32,686 nucleotides of DNA from JANRKH01 sp033761815 (GCA_033761815.1 JANRMF010000009.1:1-32686), one strand, 5' to 3'; numbered from the stretch's first letter, positions 8,789 to 16,917 are shown. Notes: generated from the sequence alone by a model not told the origin. Numbers and translations are program-made.

Positions 8789-9658
8789 CTAAACACTTTC
8801 TAATTGTCTATATATAAGCTCTTTTTCGTAATTATTTAGTTCAGTATTAGATGGTGAAATAATAGTTACTTCAGGGTGTTTTGTATTAATATCAATAATG
8901 GCTGACTCCTTCAAAATGCGCGAGATACAGATTATTATTTTTTCATACTTTGCCTCTAAGGCTTTTATCGCGGATAAAATAGTTCCTCCTGAGTCTATCA
9001 TGTCATCTATTATGACTATATTATCATATTTTTTTGCATCACTAAGGGGCTGAATTGAAATATTTTCTCCTTCTCTCATTTTTTTTAGATAAGCATATTT
9101 TGTGCCAAAAATTTCAGAAAAATGCTTCGCCCTACTTAGCGCTCCTAAATCTGGTGCTATAATAAGTGTGTTTTCTGGTTCTATCTTAAGTTCTTTTAGC
9201 TTATGAGCAAAATAATCATAGTAATTGAGCTTTACTACTCCACCAGAAAAATAATAACAAGCTGCTTCAGAGTGAGGGTCAAATGTATATATATTATTAA
9301 TAGGAAAGTGTGAAAGTAGGTTCGCAATTGCTCTCGCGCCGACTGAACTTTTTGGCGTGAACTGTCTATCCTGTCTTAGATAAGGGATAAAGGGAATTAT
9401 CAAACTTATATTATAAATATCGCTATTAACAAGCTGATCTAGGAGTATCAAAAGCTCAATTAGGGAGTCATTTGGTTTTGGCCATAGTTTTTTGAATATA
9501 ATAATTTCCGAATTTTTTTCTGGAATCTGGCTAAGCTCAATCAATTTTTCCGATTCAGTGAAGTTTTTTATTTCAAAAGAAATGATGGAAGCATTTATAA
9601 TTTGTGCTATATTGCTGACTTCTGTAAGATCGTCCATGCTAGATAAAATTTGTTTCAT
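8789..9658 (-). CDS. prs: ribose-phosphate pyrophosphokinase (divergent)
   Basis: Makes phosphoribosyl pyrophosphate (PRPP) from ribose 5-phosphate and ATP for nucleotide and cofactor synthesis in the cytosol. Diagnostic parts are visible: an RQDR motif in the ATP-binding region, DPHSE at the place of the family's DLHA catalytic-histidine motif, a KKMRE stretch at the place of the basic catalytic loop, and the PRPP-binding loop IIDDMIDSGGT. At 289 residues it is slightly shorter than the usual 310-320, and much of the rest is diverged, for example FTESE where FSDGE is typical. The active-site motifs look intact, so I expect it to work. No good ribosome binding site is seen before the ATG; an internal Met at residue 8 is no better. 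It is transcribed away from the pdh operon. A less specific phosphoribosyltransferase-family enzyme is the main alternative. Confidence 0.85.
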   Translation of the reverse strand: MKQILSSMDDLTEVSNIAQIINASIISFEIKNFTESEKLIELSQIPEKNSEIIIFKKLWPKPNDSLIELLILLDQLVNSDIYNISLIIPFIPYLRQDRQFTPKSSVGARAIANLLSHFPINNIYTFDPHSEAACYYFSGGVVKLNYYDYFAHKLKELKIEPENTLIIAPDLGALSRAKHFSEIFGTKYAYLKKMREGENISIQPLSDAKKYDNIVIIDDMIDSGGTILSAIKALEAKYEKIIICISRILKESAIIDINTKHPEVTIISPSNTELNNYEKELIYRQLESV

Positions 9659-9697
9659 ACAAAATTACTACTTGGGTTAAAAAAATTTAGTTAAGAA

Positions 9698-9727
9698 AGT
9701 ATATGTCAAAACGATAATATTTGACAA
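9698..9727 (-). promoter_or_regulatory. candidate prs promoter, back-to-back with the pdh promoter
   Basis: On the minus strand TTGTCA (9727-9722, 5 of 6) and TATACT (9703-9698, 5 of 6) are separated by 18 nt, with a start near 9691 and a leader of about 33 nt. Its -35 element lies on the same bases as the plus-strand pdhA -35, so the two promoters probably compete. Confidence 0.5.
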
Positions 9728-9748
9728 TGCGATATTCATATTTAACAT
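9721..9748 (+). promoter_or_regulatory. candidate promoter of the pdhA-pdhB-pdhC-lpd operon
   Basis: TTGACA (9721-9726, exact) is followed after 16 nt by TAACAT (9743-9748, 4 of 6). The -35 is also the right half of a TGTCAAA/TTTGACA inverted repeat (9704-9710 and 9720-9726). Confidence 0.5.
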
Positions 9749-9756
9749 ATATGTTA
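9743..9756. promoter_or_regulatory. perfect 14-bp palindrome over the pdh -10 region (candidate operator)
   Basis: TAACATATATGTTA is a perfect palindrome spanning the proposed -10 and the likely start point of the pdh operon, upstream of the AAGGAGG ribosome site. Its position fits a dimeric repressor site, but the sequence is AT-rich and no regulator is known here. Confidence 0.35.
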
Positions 9757-9773
9757 TATACAAGGAGGAGATA

Positions 9774-10739
9774 ATGTCTACACATCTTACTAAGGAGCAA
9801 TATTTAAATGCTTACAAAAACATGCTTCTTATTAGGCGGTTTGAAGAAAAGTGTGGTCAGCTTTATGGCATGGGTCAAATAGCAGGCTTTTGTCATTTAT
9901 ACATAGGTCAAGAAGCTGTTATTGCAGGAATTAGTCTTGCAAAACACAAGGAAGATAGCACAATAACAAGCTACAGAGATCATGGTCATATTATTCTAGC
10001 GGGACAAGATCCTAAATATGTTCTTGCAGAATTGATGGGAAAGGCAACAGGATCATCCAAGGGAAAGGGGGGCTCTATGCATCTATTTGACATACCAAAT
10101 AAATTTTACGGTGGACATGGGATAGTTGGGGCGCAAGTTCCAATCGGCACAGGTCTTGCATTTGCAGAAAAATACAAAAAGACCAAGAATATTTGTTTCA
10201 CTTTCATGGGCGATGGCGCTGTTAATCAGGGTCAGGTATATGAAGCCTTCAACATGGCTGCTCTTTGGAAATTACCAGTGATTTATGTGATAGAGAATAA
10301 TGAATATTCTATGGGTACTTCCGTTAAGAGGTCTACCGCTATGACAGAGCTATATAAAAAAGGCATCTCATTTGGCATTGAGGGGATAAGAGTAAATGGC
10401 ATGGATCTTGATGAGGTTTATAATGCAGTACTTGATGCTGCAAAAAAGGTACGCTCTGGATCTGGCCCGATTATACTTGAGATGAAGACTTATAGATATA
10501 GAGGGCACTCTATGTCTGATCCTGCTAAATATAGAACAAAAGATGAGGTTGAATCTTATAAGGATATTGATCCTATCTCATCCCTTCAGAAGAAACTTGA
10601 AAAAAACTTCAAGCTCAAAGAGGAATTTTTTAAAGAAATTGAAAAAGAGGTTAAAGCTGAAGTTCAAGCGGCCCTCACTTTTTCTGAAAATTCTCCTGAG
10701 CCTAGCGAAAGCGAACTTGAAACAGAAATTTATGCTTAA
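9774..10739 (+). CDS. pdhA: pyruvate dehydrogenase E1 component, alpha subunit
   Basis: With the beta subunit forms the thiamine diphosphate-dependent E1 that decarboxylates pyruvate and reductively acetylates the lipoyl group of E2. The 321-residue length is normal for the alpha subunit of a heterotetrameric E1. The thiamine diphosphate motif runs from GDG (146-148) to NN (175-176). The YRYRGHSMSDP loop (240-250), which holds the regulated serines in mitochondrial enzymes, is conserved. The start is fixed by a strong AAGGAGG (9762-9768) five bases before the ATG. It is the first gene of a four-gene operon, preceded by a candidate promoter and palindrome. The acidic, Glu/Ser-rich C-terminal tail (about the last 20 residues) looks lineage-specific. 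Confidence 0.97.
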   Translation: MSTHLTKEQYLNAYKNMLLIRRFEEKCGQLYGMGQIAGFCHLYIGQEAVIAGISLAKHKEDSTITSYRDHGHIILAGQDPKYVLAELMGKATGSSKGKGGSMHLFDIPNKFYGGHGIVGAQVPIGTGLAFAEKYKKTKNICFTFMGDGAVNQGQVYEAFNMAALWKLPVIYVIENNEYSMGTSVKRSTAMTELYKKGISFGIEGIRVNGMDLDEVYNAVLDAAKKVRSGSGPIILEMKTYRYRGHSMSDPAKYRTKDEVESYKDIDPISSLQKKLEKNFKLKEEFFKEIEKEVKAEVQAALTFSENSPEPSESELETEIYA

Positions 10740-10762
10740 AATCATCAGGGAATAGAAAAATT

Positions 10763-11743
10763 ATGAGAAATATTACAGTTAGAGAAGCGCTAAGAGAGGC
10801 AATGAGACTTGAGATGCAGCTTGATGAGTCGGTTTTTATCATGGGAGAAGAAGTTGCAGAATATCAAGGTGCTTATAAAATTACCCAAGGTTTACTTGAT
10901 GAATTTGGATCTGATAGGGTAATTGATACACCAATTACGGAACATGGTTTTGCAGGGCTCGGCGTGGGCGCTGCTTTTGGTGGTTTGCGGCCGATTGTAG
11001 AGTTTATGACATTTAATTTTGCTATGCAGGCAATAGATCAAATAGTAAACTCAGCTGCAAAAACATGCTATATGTCTGGCGGGCAGGTAACTTGCCCTAT
11101 AGTGTTTCGCGGTCCTAACGGCGCTGCAGCAAGGGTTGGTGCTCAGCATAGTCAGAATTACGCAGCTTGGTATGCCCATGTGCCTGGTCTTAAGGTTATT
11201 GCACCCCATAGCGCAGAGGATTCTTGTGGCTTGCTACGCAGTGCTATTAGAGATAAAAGCCCAGTGATATTTTTGGAAAATGAAATTTTATATGGTCATA
11301 GTTTTGAAGTTCCAGATGAGATTGAGCCAATAGAGATCGGGAAGGCAAAGATTGTTCGTTCCGGCTCAAGCGTTACTATTGTTGCATTTTCTATTCAGGT
11401 AGGTCTTGCAATAAGCGCAGCGGAAAAACTTGCTGAAGTAGGAATTGAGGCAGAAGTAATAGACCTAAGAACGATTAGACCGCTTGACATAGACACTGTT
11501 CTTGCTTCTGTTCAAAAAACTAATAGATTAGTTTGTGTAGAAGAGGGGTGGTTTTTTGGAGGGGTAAGCGCGAGTATTGCATCAATTGTTCAATCAAAAG
11601 TATTTGATTATTTAGATGCGCCAATTGAGTTTGTATCCGGGAAGGATATACCATTACCTTATGCTGCAAACCTAGAGAAATTAGCCCTTCCTAGAGAAGT
11701 AGATATTATTGAAGCTGCACAAAGGGCATGCTATTACAAATAA
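10763..11743 (+). CDS. pdhB: pyruvate dehydrogenase E1 component, beta subunit
   Basis: Partner of the alpha subunit in the E1 heterotetramer. The 326-residue protein begins directly with the catalytic fold (TVREALREAM, then GEEVAEYQGAYKIT) and shows the conserved DTPITEHGFAG and FRGPNGAAARVGAQHSQ regions. It lacks the N-terminal lipoyl domain that many free-living alphaproteobacteria carry on this subunit, as in the rickettsial form. It starts 23 nt after pdhA; only a weak AGGGA precedes the ATG, so translation may depend partly on coupling. Identification is secure. A branched-chain 2-oxo acid dehydrogenase is less likely given the E2 and E3 that follow. Confidence 0.96.
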   Translation: MRNITVREALREAMRLEMQLDESVFIMGEEVAEYQGAYKITQGLLDEFGSDRVIDTPITEHGFAGLGVGAAFGGLRPIVEFMTFNFAMQAIDQIVNSAAKTCYMSGGQVTCPIVFRGPNGAAARVGAQHSQNYAAWYAHVPGLKVIAPHSAEDSCGLLRSAIRDKSPVIFLENEILYGHSFEVPDEIEPIEIGKAKIVRSGSSVTIVAFSIQVGLAISAAEKLAEVGIEAEVIDLRTIRPLDIDTVLASVQKTNRLVCVEEGWFFGGVSASIASIVQSKVFDYLDAPIEFVSGKDIPLPYAANLEKLALPREVDIIEAAQRACYYK

Positions 11744-11756
11744 GAATAGGAGATAT

Positions 11757-13019
11757 ATGATTATAGAAATTTTAATGCCAGCTCTTTCTCCAACTATGAC
11801 AGAGGGAAATTTGGCTAAATGGTTAAAAAATGAAGGGGATAAAATAAAGCCTGGAGATGTGATTGCTGAAATTGAGACAGATAAAGCGACTATGGAAGTG
11901 GAAGCTGTTGATGAGGGTATTTTAGCCAGAATTCTTGTATCACCAGGGACAGAGGGGGTGGAGGTAAATTCTGTTATAGCTCTAATATTAGAGGAGGGCG
12001 CTGATAAGGCTCTTTTGCAAAATTATACGCCAAAAGGCAAAACATCAGCAAGTAGCTCCGCGGCAAGTAGCCCCGCTCCAACCGTCTCTTCTGGTGAGGC
12101 AAGCAAAACCACTCAGCAAAACACCACTCCTGTTACTGACAATAAAGCAGAAGGAGGTAGGATTTTTGCATCTCCTCTTGCCCGGAGGGTAGCATGCCAG
12201 AATAACATAGATCTATCTGAGATTAAAGGTAGCGGACCTCATGGAAGAATCATAAAAGATGATGTTCTATCTGCGGGTCTTAACCCATCCGCGTCAGCTT
12301 CGCAGAAAAAGGTCCGAGTGGTAGAGGGCGATGGAGGGTACGACCTGCTCCCTATCACTAATATGCGAAAAATTATCGCAAAAAGATTACTTGAGTCAAA
12401 AATTACAGTTCCTCATTTTTATCTAAATGTTGAGTGCAACCTTGATAAGCTTATGGTTTATCGATTGGATGTGAATGAAAATCTTGAGAAGCATAGCAAG
12501 ATTTCGGTAAATGATTTTATCATCAAAGCTGTTGCAGCTGCTTTAGTTAAAGTGCCAGATGCAAATTCAAGCTGGAGCGATGAGGGGATAATGCGTTACC
12601 GAGATGTTGATATAGCAGTTGCAGTTGCAACAGAAGGGGGGCTTGTAACCCCAATCATCAGGTCTGCAAATTTCAAAACAATAACTGAAATTTCTGAAGA
12701 AATGAAAGAGCTTGCGTCAAGAGCAAGGGTGGGTAAATTAAAGCCAGAAGAGTATCAAGGCGGCGGATTTAGCATTTCTAATTTAGGTATGTATGGCATT
12801 AAGCAATTTTCTGCAATCATCAATCCTCCGCAAGGATGCATTCTTGCAGTTGGCGCAGGAATTAAGAAGCCAGTAGTAATTGATGATCAGGTCAGAATTT
12901 CTACTACCGCAGAGATGACTCTCTCAATTGACCATAGGGTTATTGATGGAGCAGTGGGAGCTAGATTCTTGTCTTACTTCAAAGAATATATGGAAAATCC
13001 CATAAAAATGTTAATCTAA
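11757..13019 (+). CDS. pdhC: dihydrolipoyllysine-residue acetyltransferase (PDH E2)
   Basis: Core of the pyruvate dehydrogenase complex; transfers the acetyl group from lipoate to CoA. The start at 11757 is chosen because AGGAG sits just upstream and the protein then begins MIIEILMPALSPTM as in the family; an in-frame ATG at 11709 would lie inside pdhB and add 16 unrelated residues. The 420-residue product has one lipoyl domain (1 to about 76, lipoylated Lys43 in TDKAT), a Ser/Ala/Thr/Pro-rich linker (about 95-134), the E1/E3-binding domain (about 136-172, with GPHGRI) and the catalytic domain ending in DHRVIDG, active-site His about 393. The gap after pdhB is 13 nt. A single lipoyl domain is normal for alphaproteobacteria. 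Confidence 0.97.
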   Translation: MIIEILMPALSPTMTEGNLAKWLKNEGDKIKPGDVIAEIETDKATMEVEAVDEGILARILVSPGTEGVEVNSVIALILEEGADKALLQNYTPKGKTSASSSAASSPAPTVSSGEASKTTQQNTTPVTDNKAEGGRIFASPLARRVACQNNIDLSEIKGSGPHGRIIKDDVLSAGLNPSASASQKKVRVVEGDGGYDLLPITNMRKIIAKRLLESKITVPHFYLNVECNLDKLMVYRLDVNENLEKHSKISVNDFIIKAVAAALVKVPDANSSWSDEGIMRYRDVDIAVAVATEGGLVTPIIRSANFKTITEISEEMKELASRARVGKLKPEEYQGGGFSISNLGMYGIKQFSAIINPPQGCILAVGAGIKKPVVIDDQVRISTTAEMTLSIDHRVIDGAVGARFLSYFKEYMENPIKMLI

Positions 13020-13045
13020 CCATGGCAAATTAAGGAGAGAGATAA

Positions 13046-14452
13046 ATGAGCAATATTCAAGAATTTGATTTAGTGGTTATTGGGGCCGGCCCGGGAGGAT
13101 ATGTCTGCGCTATAAGAGCAGCACAACTTGGGAAAAAAGTGGCAATAATTGAGGCAAACCACCTTGGAGGAATTTGTCTGAACTGGGGCTGCATCCCGAC
13201 TAAATCTCTACTCAGATCTGCTGAAGTGTTTCACTTAATGCAAAATGCGAAGTCATTTGGGCTTAGTGCGGAGAAAATTTCTGCTAATTTAAAGGATATT
13301 GTTGCAAGGTCTAGATCCGTTGCATCCCAGCTTTCCTCAGGAATTGCAACTTTGCTAAAAAAAGCAAATGTGATAGTTTTTATGGGTCACGCATCCTTTA
13401 TTTCCTCTAGCAAAATCATTGTTGAGGGGGAGAAGAAGGTTGAAATTTCTGCTAAGAAATTTGTCATAGCAACAGGGGCTAGAGCAAAAAAAATCCCCGC
13501 TTTTGAGCCAAACGGGGTAAATATTCTTACTTATAAAGAAGCTATGACGCAAGAAGCCTTGCCTAAAGCCCTTGTTGTAATTGGCTCTGGGGCAATCGGA
13601 ATTGAGTTTGCATCTTTTTATAATACTCTTGGTGTTGATGTAACCGTGATTGAGGCGCAAGATAGAATTTTGCCAGTAGAGGATTATGAAGTTTCAAATT
13701 TTGCAAAAAAATCATTCGAAAAGCACGGGATGAAGATATTCACTTCAGCATCGCTTAAGGTAGTGAAATCTGCAAAATCTCATGTAGATGTAGAGTTTGA
13801 ATCTGGTGGGGCGAAGCATAGTCTTAAACCCGACAAAGTTATTATGGCAGTTGGAATAACTCCAAATACGGAAAATCTAAATCTTAAGAATACAAAAGTC
13901 AGCATGAATGAGAGGGGTTTTATACAAGTTGATGCTCATCTAAAAACAAAAGACGATAATATATACGCTATTGGGGATATGGTGGAAGGTCCTTGGCTTG
14001 CGCATAAAGCAAGTCATGAGGGGATTATTGCAGCAGAGGTTATTTCAGGGCACAAAACTCACAAGCTTAATAAAAAGCAAATACCCGGATGCACATACTC
14101 TATGCCGCAAATAGCTAGCATTGGCCTTACGGAAGAGAAGGCAAAATTGGTTGGTTTAACCATAAAGGTTGGAAGGTTCCCATTCGCTGGTAATGGTAAG
14201 GCTATAGCTCTTGGTGAGCCTGAGGGTTTTGTAAAGCTAATTTTTGATGAAAAAACGGGCGAATTGCATGGCGCTCACATGATTGGGGCGGAAGTGACTG
14301 AGCTAATAAATAGCATGGCTCTTGCAATGAGTCTTGAGGCAACAGAAGAGGATATAATGAATACTATATTCCCTCATCCTACTTTATCAGAAATGATCCA
14401 CGAGTCTGCCTTGAGCGCCTATAACAGAGCAATTCATATACCGAATAAGTAG
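13046..14452 (+). CDS. lpd: dihydrolipoyl dehydrogenase (E3)
   Basis: A flavoprotein that reoxidises dihydrolipoate on E2 and passes electrons to NAD+. The 468 residues show the FAD-binding GAGPGG near the N-terminus, the redox-active disulphide in GGICLNWGCIP (Cys44 and Cys49), the NAD-binding GSGAIGIEFA, the second FAD contact around AIGDM, and the C-terminal interface with catalytic HPTLSE (His444, Glu449). A good AAGGAG precedes the ATG. It is the last gene of the pdh operon, 26 nt after pdhC. The same E3 may also serve 2-oxoglutarate dehydrogenase; the operon position makes the pyruvate complex its main partner. Confidence 0.97.
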   Translation: MSNIQEFDLVVIGAGPGGYVCAIRAAQLGKKVAIIEANHLGGICLNWGCIPTKSLLRSAEVFHLMQNAKSFGLSAEKISANLKDIVARSRSVASQLSSGIATLLKKANVIVFMGHASFISSSKIIVEGEKKVEISAKKFVIATGARAKKIPAFEPNGVNILTYKEAMTQEALPKALVVIGSGAIGIEFASFYNTLGVDVTVIEAQDRILPVEDYEVSNFAKKSFEKHGMKIFTSASLKVVKSAKSHVDVEFESGGAKHSLKPDKVIMAVGITPNTENLNLKNTKVSMNERGFIQVDAHLKTKDDNIYAIGDMVEGPWLAHKASHEGIIAAEVISGHKTHKLNKKQIPGCTYSMPQIASIGLTEEKAKLVGLTIKVGRFPFAGNGKAIALGEPEGFVKLIFDEKTGELHGAHMIGAEVTELINSMALAMSLEATEEDIMNTIFPHPTLSEMIHESALSAYNRAIHIPNK

Positions 14453-14627
14453 GAGGAGACTATCTCGGAAGAAAGCTTACCAGGCACCCTCCTTCTTTGA
14501 GCTTGCAATAAATGCTTTTGTCTCTTCCTCGATAATTATTCTTAAGACCGTTGATATGATTGTGTCTTTGTGTTAGGGTGTAGATGAATGATATGGTAAA
14601 ACTTATGCACAAATCCACAAGCCAAGA

Positions 14628-14757
14628 AGTCCTCCCGCCAGAATTTGAAATTTTTCGATAAATTCAAAAATTTAAACTTGTGTCCTGTCATTGCGCATGA
14701 AATTTTGTTCGCACGACTCAGTTTTTTGCGCTAATCGTTAGTCCACCCGCCAGAATT
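14628..14757. repeat. 18-nt direct repeat, two copies 112 bp apart
   Basis: AGTCCnCCCGCCAGAATT occurs at 14628-14645 (n = T) and 14740-14757 (n = A), with one mismatch. It is GC-richer than its surroundings, which suggests a mobile or palindromic repeat family and not chance. Confidence 0.65.
14648..14673. repeat. AT-rich inverted repeat
   Basis: AAATTTTT (14648-14655) and AAAAATTT (14666-14673) form a perfect 8-bp stem with a 10-nt loop right after the first copy of the direct repeat. It could be a weak termination hairpin for lpd or obgE, but A/T-only stems are expected often in AT-rich DNA. Confidence 0.35.
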
Positions 14758-14830
14758 GTGGAAAGTCATATAAAATAAGGGATAGCAGGGGGAAATGACG
14801 GGGTGGATTTCGAGCCGCGCAAAATACGAA

Positions 14831-15838
14831 TTATTTATTCTGCTCTTCCCTAAATTCCTGAATCATTTCCCATGCTTTTTTGATTACATCATCAAGTCCA
14901 AAAGATCCTGCTGCAGATATAACAAAAATATTCTCTTTTGTGTGGTTTGCAAGCTGAGCCACTTTCTCTTGCATTTCTTCGACGTCAACTGAGTCGGACT
15001 TATTAAGGCAGATTAGCTCTCTTTTTTTGGCAAGTAAGTCCGAATATGATTCTAGTTCCTTTCTTATTATTTCATAGGTTTCTATAACATCATCAACGCC
15101 AATATCTATAAGGTGAATTATCACCCCGCATCTCTCTATTGCTTTTAGGAATTTATCTCCAAGTCCACTTCCTTCATGCGCTCCTTTTATTAGGCCTGGA
15201 ATATCTGCTAGGACAAATTCATCCTCATAAATTCTCACAACTCCAAGGGATGGTTTTAATGTGGTAAAAGGATAGTCTGCGATTTTTGGTTTTGCAGATG
15301 TTACCTTAGATAAGAATGTGGATTTTCCAGCGTTTGGCATCCCGACTAGCCCGCAATCTGAGATGAGTTTGAGTTTTAACCATACCCACATTTCAGACCC
15401 AAGTCCCCCTTTTGTGGATCGCTCTGGGGCTTGATTGATTGAGGATTTAAAATGGGAATTTCCAAGACCACCCCTTCCGCCATTTAGTATTTTGAACTCT
15501 TGCCCATCTTTTGTGAAATCATATAGGATTATACTAGAAGTTTCGTCAAAAATCTGGGTTCCAACAGGAACTTCGACTATGAGATCTTCTCCTGCTTTTC
15601 CGTATCGATTTTTTCCCATGCCATTCTGCCCGGGCTCTGCTTTAAAATGCTGTTTATATCTGAAGTGTAGAAGGGTATTAAGGTGGGAATTTGCGATAAA
15701 AATTACACTTGCACCTCTGCCTCCATCCCCTCCATCTGGGCCGCCTTGAGGGACGAACTTTTCCCTGCGGAAGCTCGTGGCTCCATCCCCCCCCTTACCG
15801 CTTTGAATAAAAATTTTCGCTTCATCTATAAATTGCAT
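14831..15838 (-). CDS. obgE: Obg-family GTPase (ribosome assembly)
   Basis: A large-subunit ribosome-associated GTPase, essential in most bacteria, linked to ribosome maturation and stress responses. Residues 1 to about 158 are the glycine-rich Obg fold (GKGGDGATSFRREKF, GGPDGGDGGRG). The G domain follows with G1 GMPNAGKS (166-173), switch TT at about 192-193, G3 DIPG (212-215), G4 NKSD (279-282) and G5 SAA (308-310). At 335 residues it lacks the long C-terminal extension of some Obg proteins. A strong GGAGGAG ribosome site overlaps the end of the upstream transporter gene, whose stop lies 3 nt before the ATG, so the two are translated from one message. Confidence 0.97.
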   Translation of the reverse strand: MQFIDEAKIFIQSGKGGDGATSFRREKFVPQGGPDGGDGGRGASVIFIANSHLNTLLHFRYKQHFKAEPGQNGMGKNRYGKAGEDLIVEVPVGTQIFDETSSIILYDFTKDGQEFKILNGGRGGLGNSHFKSSINQAPERSTKGGLGSEMWVWLKLKLISDCGLVGMPNAGKSTFLSKVTSAKPKIADYPFTTLKPSLGVVRIYEDEFVLADIPGLIKGAHEGSGLGDKFLKAIERCGVIIHLIDIGVDDVIETYEIIRKELESYSDLLAKKRELICLNKSDSVDVEEMQEKVAQLANHTKENIFVISAAGSFGLDDVIKKAWEMIQEFREEQNK

Positions 15839-15841
15839 AAA

Positions 15842-16771
15842 TTAGTCTCCTCCATAAAGACTTAGGGTTGCTATTGTTGGTATGTAAACCAAAGAAACAA
15901 GGCAAGAGAGCAAAACTGAAGTTGCCACTCTTTCCGGGTGAAATTTCATTAATGACGATATGACTATCGTATTCGCAGCCATTGGCGCGCTTGAAAGTAA
16001 GAGTAGAGCGTTATGTTCGGGTGAATCATACCAACCAAGGATAAATTTATCTAAAATAATGAATATATTCATCGCAAGTGGGTACATCACAAATTTGGAA
16101 AATAACGAGGCTATCGTGAATTTCCCATCTATTTCAAATTTGGTAATTTTCGACATACCAAGCCCGATCATTAACATTCCAAGAATTGAATATGTGCTGC
16201 GCATATCATGGAGGAAATCATCCAAAAAATCCGGCAGAGTAAGACCCGCAAGGCTGCAAATACATCCAATTCCAAATGCATGAAGCATTGGCATTCTTAT
16301 AACTTTTTTTATACTATCCCTTGTTGAGCTAATAGAGCGTGCGCAGATATAATATCCAAGAGAGGATTCATAAATATTGACTCCAACAACGCACATCATA
16401 TATATACTCAGAGTATAATCATCAAAAACACAGGCAGCTATTGGGAGCATAAAATATCCGGTATTTCCCGCTCCAGCGCTCATAGCAAGCAAATTTCTTT
16501 CTTCTTCGTCAAAATGACCAGAATATGTTTTATATGCAAATAGGCAAAGCAAACAGGATATTGTGAAGGTAACAAATGAAATGCCGATGTCAGAAAAGGA
16601 GAGATTGGTACTAGCAGGAACAGAAAAAAATACAATAGGTGCGATAAAGTAGAATAATAGAGCTGCGATTGATTGTCTTTCCACTTTTTCAAGTCTACCT
16701 GCTACGTATCCTATAATCACACTCAGAAGAATTGAAATAATCTTAAAAAAAACAATATAAAAAAGTGGCAT
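15842..16771 (-). CDS. AEC-family membrane transporter (auxin efflux carrier family)
   Basis: A 309-residue integral inner-membrane protein with about 8-10 hydrophobic helices. The N-terminal stretch with GYVAGRLEKVER and the following IAPIVFF segment are typical of AEC (PF03547) permeases. Bacterial members move small organic anions such as malate or malonate, but the substrate cannot be read from sequence. The ATG is the first possible start after an in-frame TAG about 15 nt upstream; no ribosome site is visible before it. It sits directly upstream of obgE with a 3-nt gap and probably drives its expression. A candidate promoter lies at 16799-16827. Confidence 0.85.
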   Translation of the reverse strand: MPLFYIVFFKIISILLSVIIGYVAGRLEKVERQSIAALLFYFIAPIVFFSVPASTNLSFSDIGISFVTFTISCLLCLFAYKTYSGHFDEEERNLLAMSAGAGNTGYFMLPIAACVFDDYTLSIYMMCVVGVNIYESSLGYYICARSISSTRDSIKKVIRMPMLHAFGIGCICSLAGLTLPDFLDDFLHDMRSTYSILGMLMIGLGMSKITKFEIDGKFTIASLFSKFVMYPLAMNIFIILDKFILGWYDSPEHNALLLLSSAPMAANTIVISSLMKFHPERVATSVLLSCLVSLVYIPTIATLSLYGGD

Positions 16772-16798
16772 TGGGTCAGAGTTTATCTAGTCACCTGG

Positions 16799-16827
16799 AA
16801 TATATACCCAAAACCGTAAAATTGCAA
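16799..16827 (-). promoter_or_regulatory. candidate promoter for the transporter-obgE pair
   Basis: On the minus strand TTGCAA (16827-16822, 4 of 6) and TATATT (16804-16799, 5 of 6) are spaced 17 nt, within the 146-nt gap after recF. The match is moderate in an AT-rich region. Confidence 0.4.
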
Positions 16828-16917
16828 ATAAATATGCAAAACTTGGGGCTTATTATAATTCTCTATCATATAAATTAATTATATATATTACAAAACCTTA
16901 TTTTGTTGTATATTTAC

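Larger units (their letters stand above)
14453..14830. other. 378-bp gene-free gap with direct and inverted repeats
   Basis: This region lies between the convergent 3' ends of lpd and obgE. I see no credible gene; a short plus-strand frame from 14795 is antisense to obgE. It holds an 18-nt direct repeat, an AT-rich hairpin, the 7-bp inverted pair TCCACCC (14742-14748) and GGGTGGA (14801-14807), the near-inverted pair CCTGTCATTG (14684-14693) and AAATGACGGG (14793-14802), and one exact TTATNCACA DnaA-box match (14603-14611). It may contain a decayed palindromic repeat element. No strong terminator is evident. Confidence 0.5.

Noticed and set aside
11709..11756. Upstream ATG for the E2 gene
   Set aside because: It lies inside pdhB and adds 16 residues foreign to the lipoyl domain; a good AGGAG site precedes the ATG at 11757.
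14453..14830. Possible tRNA or small RNA gene in the 378-bp gap
   Set aside because: No acceptor stem with a matching T-arm (GGTTCGAATCC-like) could be found; the local TTCGAGCC does not pair into a cloverleaf.
14795..14992. Short plus-strand frame in the lpd-obgE gap
   Set aside because: Mostly antisense to obgE, without ribosome site or recognisable product.
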